In this document: positions 13,905 through 18,922 of the stretch, piece by piece | Layout: every line of letters starts with the position of its first letter | Position numbering within the stretch: position 1 is the first letter of the stretch | Assembly (NCBI GenBank): GCA_900321335.1 | Contig: ONVR01000199.1 | Span: 1 to 18,922, forward strand | Source of the DNA: an uncultured Eubacteriales bacterium | Lineage (GTDB): Bacteria > Bacillota > Clostridia > Oscillospirales > Oscillospiraceae | DNA: 18,922 nt | Direction of reading: 5' to 3' | Translations under genes and position numbers: made by a program | The notes under the pieces: generated by a model | The model's database searches: none | Told to the model about the DNA's origin: nothing | The model's input: only the letters and a program-made list of their open reading frames with translations

Positions 13905-14668
13905 TACCAGACCACCTCCCCGGCATCGAATACGGGCCCGTCCTTACAGACCCGGCTCATATGCTCCTGTCCGTCTTTTTTTGTGGCGCAGGAGCAGACC
14001 AGACATGCACCGATGCCGCAGCCCATTCGCTGCTCCATGGAAACCTGGCAGGCAATGCCATATTTCCCGCACAGTTCCGCCACGGCCTTGAGCATGGGCC
14101 GGGGCCCGCAGCACAGGACGTCATCGTATGCTCCGTCTCTGAAAAGCGTCTCCAGAGGCAGGGTAACCGGTCCCTGAACGCCGTTGGAGCCGTCGTCCGT
14201 GGCGACGATAACCTTTTGACACACCGAGGCAAATTCACGGGCCAGCAGGATCCGGTCCTGACTCCGGAACCCGAGCACCGCGGTGATCTCCGCCTTTCCG
14301 GCAAAGGCTTTAGCCGTATACAGCATGGGCGGAACGCCGATGCCGCCGCCGATGACGATCAGGCGGCTGCCACGGCACGCAAATCCATGACCGAGAGGCC
14401 CCAGAACGTCCAGCGGGTCTCCCCTTTTTCGCTGAGAGAGCCATTGGGTACCGCTTCCCTTGACTTCAAAAACGACCGTCAGCTCCGTCCCGCTGACGTC
14501 ACAAATGCTGATGGGACGCCGCAGAAGGTTTCCCTCCCCGCACCGGATGTGCACAAACTGCCCCGGCGCTGCCTGAAGGGCAATCTGTCCAAGATCCGCG
14601 GTGAGCAGGAAGGTATCCGGTCCAAGAGGCTCCACCCTGCTGACTGTCCCCGTATATTGATGAGGCAT
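13904..14668 (-). CDS. pyrK: Dihydroorotate dehydrogenase B, electron transfer subunit
   Basis: A 254-residue iron-sulfur flavoprotein that takes electrons from PyrD and reduces NAD+. The FAD-binding barrel holds RPISI (51-55), and the NAD-binding part holds VIGGGIGVPPM (105-115) and CCGPRPML (186-193). The C-terminal [2Fe-2S] site is CGIGACLVC with a distal cysteine (Cys217, 222, 225 and 241). The open frame continues to an ATG at 14806, but that extension passes the promoter. The ATG at 14677 is only 2 bases from GGGAGG, so the ATG at 14668, about 10 bases away, is preferred; the choice between these two is uncertain by 3 residues. First gene of the operon pyrK-pyrD-phosphatase/GNAT-ygiQ. 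Confidence 0.94.
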   Translation of the reverse strand: MPHQYTGTVSRVEPLGPDTFLLTADLGQIALQAAPGQFVHIRCGEGNLLRRPISICDVSGTELTVVFEVKGSGTQWLSQRKRGDPLDVLGPLGHGFACRGSRLIVIGGGIGVPPMLYTAKAFAGKAEITAVLGFRSQDRILLAREFASVCQKVIVATDDGSNGVQGPVTLPLETLFRDGAYDDVLCCGPRPMLKAVAELCGKYGIACQVSMEQRMGCGIGACLVCSCATKKDGQEHMSRVCKDGPVFDAGEVVW

Positions 14669-14729
14669 ATGATCCATTACCTCCCATTTCCGGTTTTGTT
14701 TCTTCGCTTTCACACAATTATACGGATTT

Positions 14730-14758
14730 ATTTTACCGCAAATTTTCAGCCTTGACAA
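14730..14758 (-). promoter_or_regulatory. Promoter of the pyrK operon
   Basis: On the minus strand TTGTCA (14758-14753) and TAAAAT (14735-14730) are spaced by 17 bases. A TATAAT at 14722-14717 is an alternative -10 but lacks a good -35. Confidence 0.68.
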
Positions 14759-14771
14759 CAATAAGTTGTTG
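14756..14771. promoter_or_regulatory. Inverted repeat touching the pyrK -35 box (candidate operator)
   Basis: CAACAA (14756-14761) and TTGTTG (14766-14771) are perfect inverted 6-mers with a 4-base spacer. One arm overlaps the -35 box of the pyrK promoter, and the site lies in the region divergent to purE. The regulator is unknown. Confidence 0.45.
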
Positions 14772-14806
14772 ATCTTTACAAAATTATATAAAATGGCTTC
14801 ATTCAC

Positions 14807-14835
14807 TTGAAAAAAACGCTTTTTTCCTATATATT
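14807..14835 (+). promoter_or_regulatory. Promoter of the purE operon
   Basis: TTGAAA (14807-14812) and TATATT (14830-14835) are spaced by 17 bases. The leader to the purE start is about 58 bases. I see no purine riboswitch or PurBox-like pair in it. Confidence 0.72.
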
Positions 14836-14899
14836 ATTTCTATATGAAACGTGCAGACCCATATTGTGTGGTTTTGCCCGAAAACGGAGGCGTTAAATT

Positions 14900-15397
14900 A
14901 TGAAAAAAGTAGCCGTTATCATGGGCTCTGACAGCGATTTGCCCGTTGTTGCGGACGCCATCAAAAAACTCAAGGAGTTTGAGATCCCCTTTGAGGTGAA
15001 GGTGCTCTCCGCTCACAGAACACCCGCTCAGGCGGAGCAGTTTGCATCCACCGCTGCGGAAAACGGTTTCGGCGTTATTATTGCCGCTGCCGGAAAGGCC
15101 GCGCACCTCGGCGGTGTCATCGCGGCTTACACAACTCTACCCGTCATAGGACTGCCCATTAAATCCTCTACCCTGGATGGCCTGGACAGCCTTTTGTCTA
15201 TTGTACAGATGCCTTCCGGGATCCCTGTCGCTACCGTCGCCATCAACGGCGCGGCCAACGCAGCGATTCTGGCCGCCCAGATCCTGGCACTCTCGGAGAA
15301 CACTCTGGCGGAAAAGCTGGCGGCGTACAAGAGAAAAATGGCGGAAGATGTCATGAAAAAGAACGAAAAAATACAAAGTGAGGTAGACAAGATATGA
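14900..15397 (+). CDS. purE: N5-carboxyaminoimidazole ribonucleotide mutase, class I PurE
   Basis: A 165-residue PurE that converts N5-CAIR to CAIR in purine synthesis. Motifs are VIMGSDSDLPV (6-16), LSAHRTP (36-42, with the active-site His), an AAAGKAAHLGG loop (62-72) and GLDSLLSIVQMPSGIPVATVAI (quoted for its core LLSIVQMP, about residues 97-104), all of the bacterial class I type. No purK lies next to it, so N5-CAIR would need a distant purK or arise from spontaneous carboxylation in a CO2-rich niche. GGAGG at 14886-14890 is 9 bases before the ATG. Its stop overlaps the purC start by 4 bases (ATGA). First gene of the pur operon, divergent from pyrK. Confidence 0.96.
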   Translation: MKKVAVIMGSDSDLPVVADAIKKLKEFEIPFEVKVLSAHRTPAQAEQFASTAAENGFGVIIAAAGKAAHLGGVIAAYTTLPVIGLPIKSSTLDGLDSLLSIVQMPSGIPVATVAINGAANAAILAAQILALSENTLAEKLAAYKRKMAEDVMKKNEKIQSEVDKI

Positions 15398-16104
15398 AAA
15401 AGCTGGAGCAGATTTACGAGGGCAAAGCAAAAAAAGTATTCAAAACCGATGATCCCAACCTTGTGATCGTTGACTACAAGGACGACGCCACGGCCTTCAA
15501 CGGCGAAAAGAAGGGCACCATCGTAGGCAAAGGCGTCATCAACAACAAGATGACCAACCATTTCATGCGGGAGCTTGCTCAGGCAGGGGTTCCCAACCAC
15601 TACGTGGAGGAGCTCTCCGACCGGGAGACGGTTGTCAAGGCCGTGAAGATCGTGCCGCTGGAGGTCATCGTGCGCAACATCGCCGCCGGCTCCTTCTCCA
15701 AACGCTACGGCGTGGAAGAGGGCCGGAAACTGGCCATCAGCACCATTGAGTTCTCCTACAAGGACGACGCTCTGGGAGATCCCCTGATCAACGAGTACCA
15801 TGCTCTGGCCCTGGAGCTGGCCACCAAAGAAGAGATCGAAACCATCAAGACCCTGGCCTTCAAGGTCAACGATTTCCTCAAGGCAGAGCTGCTGGAGTGC
15901 GGTATTACGCTGGTGGACTTTAAGCTGGAGTTCGGCAGACTGCCCGACGGCACCATCGTGCTGGCCGACGAGATCTCCCCCGATACCTGCCGCTTCTGGG
16001 ATTCCAAGACGGGCGAAAAGCTGGATAAGGACCGTTTCCGCCGGGATCTGGGCCACGTGGAGGACGCATACCAGGAGGTCATGCGCCGGATCATGGGCAA
16101 GTAA
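15394..16104 (+). CDS. purC: Phosphoribosylaminoimidazole-succinocarboxamide synthase
   Basis: A 236-residue SAICAR synthetase that joins CAIR and aspartate with ATP, the step after PurE. The N-terminus IYEGKAKKVF (7-16) is the family nucleotide-binding signature. VPLEVIVRNIAAGS (87-100) and LVDFKLEFG (about 172-180) with LADEISPDTCRFWD are the other conserved blocks. The length is usual for the bacterial short form. The ATG lies in the ATGA overlap with purE, with GAGG about 10 bases upstream inside purE, so the two are translationally coupled. Confidence 0.97.
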   Translation: MKKLEQIYEGKAKKVFKTDDPNLVIVDYKDDATAFNGEKKGTIVGKGVINNKMTNHFMRELAQAGVPNHYVEELSDRETVVKAVKIVPLEVIVRNIAAGSFSKRYGVEEGRKLAISTIEFSYKDDALGDPLINEYHALALELATKEEIETIKTLAFKVNDFLKAELLECGITLVDFKLEFGRLPDGTIVLADEISPDTCRFWDSKTGEKLDKDRFRRDLGHVEDAYQEVMRRIMGK

Positions 16105-16153
16105 GAAACAGTGACGCCGTAATTTGCGGCTTTTAAGAAAGGATAAAACTGCA

Positions 16154-17200
16154 ATGAAGGATTCAAGATCTGAAAGCTACGCCGCAGCCGGCGTTGACGT
16201 TACCGCCGGTTACGAGACGGTGGAGCGGATCAAGCCCATGGTGCAAAGTACCTTCCGGGAAGGTGTCATCGGCGGCCTGGGCGGCTTCGGCGGCATGTTT
16301 GAGCCCAATTTCAAGGGCATGAAGCGACCGGTGACCGTCTCCGGCACCGACGGCGTAGGCACCAAGCTGAAAATCGCTTTTCTCACCGGCAAGCACGACA
16401 CGGTGGGCATCGACTGTGTTGCCATGTGCGTCAACGACATCGTCTGCGCCGGTGCCGAGCCCCTGTTCTTCCTGGACTACGTTGCCATGGGGAAAAACCT
16501 GACGGACAGGACCGCCAGCATCGTCTCCGGTGTGTGTGTGGGCTGCCGCCAGGCGGGATGTGCCCTCATCGGCGGCGAGACGGCGGAGATGCCCGGTTTT
16601 TACCCCGAGGACGAGTATGATCTGGCCGGCTTCAGCGTAGGCGTTGTGGATTACGACAAGGTCCTCGACGGGAAAAACATGGTGCCCGGGGACGTGCTGA
16701 TCGGCCTTGCCTCCTCCGGGGTCCACTCCAACGGGTTCTCTCTGGTGCGCAAGGTGTTCAACATCGGCCCGGAGACCATCAACGACTACTATGAAGAACT
16801 GGGCTGCACGCTGGGCGAAGAGCTGATCAAGCCCACGCGGATCTACGTCAAGCCTGTGCTTACCATTCTGGAGAAATTCGGTGACGCCGTGAAGGGTATC
16901 AGCCACATCACCGGCGGCGGATTCTATGAAAACGTGCCCCGGATGCTGCCGGATGGCGTAAGAGCTCAGATCGACACGTCGAAATACCCCGCCCTGCCGA
17001 TTTTCGGACTGCTGCAGAAAAAGGGCGGCATTCCCACCCGGGATATGTACAACACCTTCAATATGGGGATCGGTATGGTCATCGCCGTGTCCGCCGATAA
17101 GGCCCAGGCCATCGCCGATACGCTCCGTGCTGCGGGCGAGTCCGCTTACCTCATCGGCTCCTGCATAGCGGGAGAAAAAGGAGTTGACGTCCTTTGGTAA
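16154..17200 (+). CDS. purM: Phosphoribosylformylglycinamidine cyclo-ligase
   Basis: A 348-residue AIR synthetase that closes the imidazole ring of FGAM using ATP. The N-terminal block SYAAAGVDVTAGYETVERIK, cut here to its core GVDVTAGYE, is the family opening, followed by VSGTDGVGTKLKIA (ATP phosphate loop), CVNDIVCAGAEPLFFLDY, LIGGETAEMPGFY and SSGVHSNGFSLVRKV; ISHITGGGFYENVPRML is the late conserved block. An ATG at 16124 would add 10 unrelated residues; the ATG at 16154 follows AGAAAGGA at about 10 bases and matches the family N-terminus. A 49-base gap separates it from purC. It ends 7 bases inside purN. purF and purL, usual neighbours in Bacillus, are absent here. Confidence 0.97.
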   Translation: MKDSRSESYAAAGVDVTAGYETVERIKPMVQSTFREGVIGGLGGFGGMFEPNFKGMKRPVTVSGTDGVGTKLKIAFLTGKHDTVGIDCVAMCVNDIVCAGAEPLFFLDYVAMGKNLTDRTASIVSGVCVGCRQAGCALIGGETAEMPGFYPEDEYDLAGFSVGVVDYDKVLDGKNMVPGDVLIGLASSGVHSNGFSLVRKVFNIGPETINDYYEELGCTLGEELIKPTRIYVKPVLTILEKFGDAVKGISHITGGGFYENVPRMLPDGVRAQIDTSKYPALPIFGLLQKKGGIPTRDMYNTFNMGIGMVIAVSADKAQAIADTLRAAGESAYLIGSCIAGEKGVDVLW

Positions 17201-17838
17201 AGACAGCCGTATTGGTTTCCGGCGGCGGCACCAATCTGCAGGCCATCATCGACGCCAATATCCTCGGCGAAATCAAAAACTGCGAGCTGACGGCGGTGAT
17301 CTCCTCCAATCCGGAGGCGTACGCCCTCACACGTGCCCAATACGCCAAGATCCCCACGTATATTGTGGATAAAAATATCTTTCCCAATCGGGACAGCTTC
17401 ACCCAGGCGATCGTCAACAAGCTAAACGATCTGGATATTGAGCTCGTGGTGCTGGCCGGCTTCATGTACGTGCTGACGGAGCGGTTTACCAAGGAATTCA
17501 AAAACAGAGTCATCAATATCCACCCCGCCCTGATCCCCGCCTTCTGCGGCGACGGCTATTACGGCATACACGTCCATGAGAAAGTGCTGGCCTTCGGCGC
17601 AAAGATCTCCGGCGCTACAGCCCATTTTGTGTCTGAGGTCACGGACGACGGGCCCATCATCATGCAAAAGAGCGTGGACGTTCTGGAAGACGACACCCCG
17701 GAAACGCTCCAGCGCCGGATCATGGAGCAGGCGGAGTGGAAGATCCTTCCCCAGTCCATCTCCCTGTTCTGCGAGGGGCGGCTCCGGGTGGAAGGAAGAA
17801 TTGTACATATTAAGGAGGCAACCAATGAAAGCAACTGA
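17194..17838 (+). CDS. purN: Phosphoribosylglycinamide formyltransferase
   Basis: A 214-residue GAR transformylase that uses 10-formyl-tetrahydrofolate. Motifs are VLVSGGGTNLQAI (7-19), the catalytic INIHPALIPAF (107-117, with Asn108 and His110) and VTDDGPIIMQKSV (149-161, catalytic Asp151). The start is a TTG that overlaps the purM stop by 7 bases, with GGAG (17180-17183) 10 bases upstream; no ATG or GTG is available before the conserved LVSGGGTN. The last 14 bases overlap the PurO-type gene. The loop before GIHVHEKVL reads CGDGYYG, a little different from the common FxGxxAH sequence of E. coli-type enzymes but seen in the same position. Confidence 0.95.
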   Translation: MVKTAVLVSGGGTNLQAIIDANILGEIKNCELTAVISSNPEAYALTRAQYAKIPTYIVDKNIFPNRDSFTQAIVNKLNDLDIELVVLAGFMYVLTERFTKEFKNRVINIHPALIPAFCGDGYYGIHVHEKVLAFGAKISGATAHFVSEVTDDGPIIMQKSVDVLEDDTPETLQRRIMEQAEWKILPQSISLFCEGRLRVEGRIVHIKEATNESN

Positions 17839-18532
17839 ACTGGGCGCTGCCGTGGGCAGGACCTCATACCCCGGCAGAGGCATCATTCTCGGCAGAAGCG
17901 AGGACAACAAGAGCGTCTATATCGGGTATTTTATCATGGGCCGCAGCGAAAACAGCCGCAACCGGGTATTTGAGGAGACCTCTGACGGCATCCGTACGGC
18001 TGCCTGGGATCCGTCCAAAGTGTCCGATCCCAGTCTGATCATCTATCATCCCGTGCGCCGATACAACGGCTGCACCATTGTGACCAACGGCGATCAGACT
18101 GATACCATACGGGACTATATGGCCGAGGGCTTTACCATCCGGGAGGCGCTGCTGAGCCGGGAGTTCGAGCCGGACTCCCCCAACTATACCCCCCGTATTT
18201 CCGGCATGGTCATGCCCACGGGCAACTATAAGCTCTCCATTCTGAAAACCTACAACGGCGACCCCAGCTGCTGCTGCCGGTATCTGTTCGAGTACGATAA
18301 GCCCATTGCCGGTCAGGGACACTACATCCACACCTACATGGGCGACGGGGATCCACTCCCCTCCTTTGAGGGAGAGCCGGAAACCGTAACTGTTTCCGGC
18401 GGCATCGAAGAGTTCGGCGAGACGATCTGGGATAACCTCAACGAGGAAAACCGGGTTGCGCTGTACGTGGCCAAAATCCGGATTGATAACGGCAAGGTCG
18501 TCTTCAGCAAAATTTTCAACAAGTTTGAATAA
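17825..18532 (+). CDS. purO: IMP cyclohydrolase, PurO family
   Basis: A 235-residue protein of the archaeal-type IMP cyclohydrolase family (IMP_cyclohyd), which closes FAICAR to IMP, the last purine step. Recognisable features are GRGIILGRSEDNKSVYIGYF (split: GIILGRSED 19-27, VYIGYFIMGRS 31-41), SRNRVFEE (44-51), YNGCTIVTNGDQTD (80-93) and SGGIEEFGETIW (191-202). The family has an Ntn-hydrolase-like fold and no similarity to the PurH cyclohydrolase domain. The next gene encodes only the transformylase part of PurH, so PurO supplies the missing activity. AAGGAGG stands 5 to 6 bases before the ATG at 17825, which lies inside purN. A Cys-Cys-Cys run (149-151) is unusual in sequence but of unknown meaning. 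Confidence 0.88.
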   Translation: MKATELGAAVGRTSYPGRGIILGRSEDNKSVYIGYFIMGRSENSRNRVFEETSDGIRTAAWDPSKVSDPSLIIYHPVRRYNGCTIVTNGDQTDTIRDYMAEGFTIREALLSREFEPDSPNYTPRISGMVMPTGNYKLSILKTYNGDPSCCCRYLFEYDKPIAGQGHYIHTYMGDGDPLPSFEGEPETVTVSGGIEEFGETIWDNLNEENRVALYVAKIRIDNGKVVFSKIFNKFE

Positions 18533-18544
18533 GGAGCGCTTACC

Positions 18545-18922
18545 ATGCAAGAGCTTGCGTTGAAATACGGCTGCAACCCCAACCAGAAGCCCTCCCGTAT
18601 CTTTATGAAGCAGGGGGAGCTGCCGGTGGAGGTCCTCAACGGACGTCCGGGTTACATCAATTTCCTGGACGCTCTGAACAGCTATCAGCTGGTCCGGGAG
18701 CTCAGACGGGCAACGGGATTGCCGGCGGCCGCCTCCTTCAAGCACGTCTCCCCTGCCGGCGCCGCTGTGGGCGAGCCCCTGTCGGAGCTGGAGCGGAAAA
18801 TCTACTTTGTGGAGCAGGAGAACCTGTCCCCCATTGCCTGCGCCTATGCCAGAGCCCGGGGCGCGGACCGGGTCAGCTCTTACGGCGACTGGGCAGCCCT
18901 GTCTGACACCTGTGACGCGGAC
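18545..18922 (+). CDS. purH: Phosphoribosylaminoimidazolecarboxamide formyltransferase (AICAR transformylase only), 5' part
   Basis: The first 126 codons are in the window and the frame runs off the right edge. The product transfers a formyl group from 10-formyl-tetrahydrofolate to AICAR, making FAICAR for PurO. The N-terminus LKYGCNPNQKP (6-16) is that of the AICARFT domain itself, so the cyclohydrolase domain that normally precedes it in bifunctional PurH (about 200 residues) is missing. The catalytic Lys-His pair is in ASFKHVSPAGAAVG (63-76), followed by SYGDWAALSD (112-121). AAGGAG (18531-18536) overlaps the purO stop and lies 8 bases before the ATG at 18545. The gap to purO is 12 bases. 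Confidence 0.92.
   Translation, partial: MQELALKYGCNPNQKPSRIFMKQGELPVEVLNGRPGYINFLDALNSYQLVRELRRATGLPAAASFKHVSPAGAAVGEPLSELERKIYFVEQENLSPIACAYARARGADRVSSYGDWAALSDTCDAD

Noticed and set aside
14669..14806. N-terminal extension of pyrK to an ATG at 14806.
   Set aside because: It would cross the pyrK promoter and the AT-rich divergent region, and the extra residues do not fit the family.
16116..16133. Small hairpin (GCCG and CGGC) with T4 between purC and purM.
   Set aside because: Only a 4-base stem; too weak to terminate, and the operon continues.
17864..18745. A 293-codon minus-strand open frame opposite purO and purH.
   Set aside because: purO and purH are recognised by family motifs with good ribosome sites; the minus-strand product has no recognisable family and no start signals.
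1..18922. CRISPR arrays, tRNA or rRNA genes, insertion sequences, prophage.
   Set aside because: No regularly spaced repeats, cloverleaf-like segments, transposase motifs or phage genes were seen; all large open stretches are explained by metabolic genes.

Overview
The window looks like chromosome of an anaerobic, GC-rich Clostridia, most likely an Oscillospirales/Oscillospiraceae-type gut firmicute. The evidence is a formate dehydrogenase with FdhD, a DUF4364 protein, a pyrophosphate-type phosphofructokinase beside a class II aldolase, the NAD-linked PyrK/PyrD pair, a PocR-AraC regulator, and purine genes in which IMP cyclohydrolase is the PurO type instead of part of a bifunctional PurH. 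The taxonomic call is an inference from gene content, not from a marker gene. I see no tRNA, rRNA, CRISPR array, insertion sequence or phage gene; this is core and metabolic chromosome.

Layout. (1) Plus strand, 1-2357: the C-terminal part of a formate dehydrogenase alpha subunit, fdhD overlapping its end, a terminator, then a DUF4364 gene with its own promoter. (2) Minus strand, 8589-2398: fba; a PocR-AraC regulator with two copies of a sequence element upstream; an intergenic stretch holding a tiny UGA-interrupted reading frame; a membrane-anchored HMA metal-binding protein; and the potassium uptake operon trkA-trkH. (3) Plus strand, 8722-9960: the PPi-type phosphofructokinase gene pfp, divergent from fba. 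(4) Minus strand, 14668-9990: pyrK-pyrD-(histidine phosphatase/GNAT fusion)-ygiQ, tightly packed with 1-base and 4-base overlaps and a 4-base gap. (5) Plus strand, 14900 to the right edge: purE-purC-purM-purN-purO-purH(AICAR transformylase only, cut by the window end).

How the genes work together. Pfp and Fba catalyse consecutive glycolytic steps from one divergent promoter region. PyrK and PyrD form the NAD-dependent dihydroorotate dehydrogenase. The pur genes cover steps 3 and 5 and the late steps of purine synthesis, with the last two activities (AICAR transformylase and IMP cyclohydrolase) on separate neighbouring genes. TrkA/TrkH form a potassium uptake system. FdhD inserts sulfur into the molybdenum/tungsten cofactor of the adjacent formate dehydrogenase.

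Two convergent junctions (about 2361-2397 and 9965-9999) share bidirectional hairpin terminators. Several starts are placed downstream of the longest open frame because a Shine-Dalgarno or promoter position demands it; pfp, purN and the HMA gene appear to start with TTG. The least ordinary items are the phosphatase-acetyltransferase fusion inside the pyr operon, the PurO/stand-alone AICARFT arrangement, the FeoB-associated-like/HMA fusion with a palindrome over its promoter, the repeated element upstream of the PocR regulator, and the small UGA-interrupted frame. Nothing here is clearly a wholly new multi-gene system.
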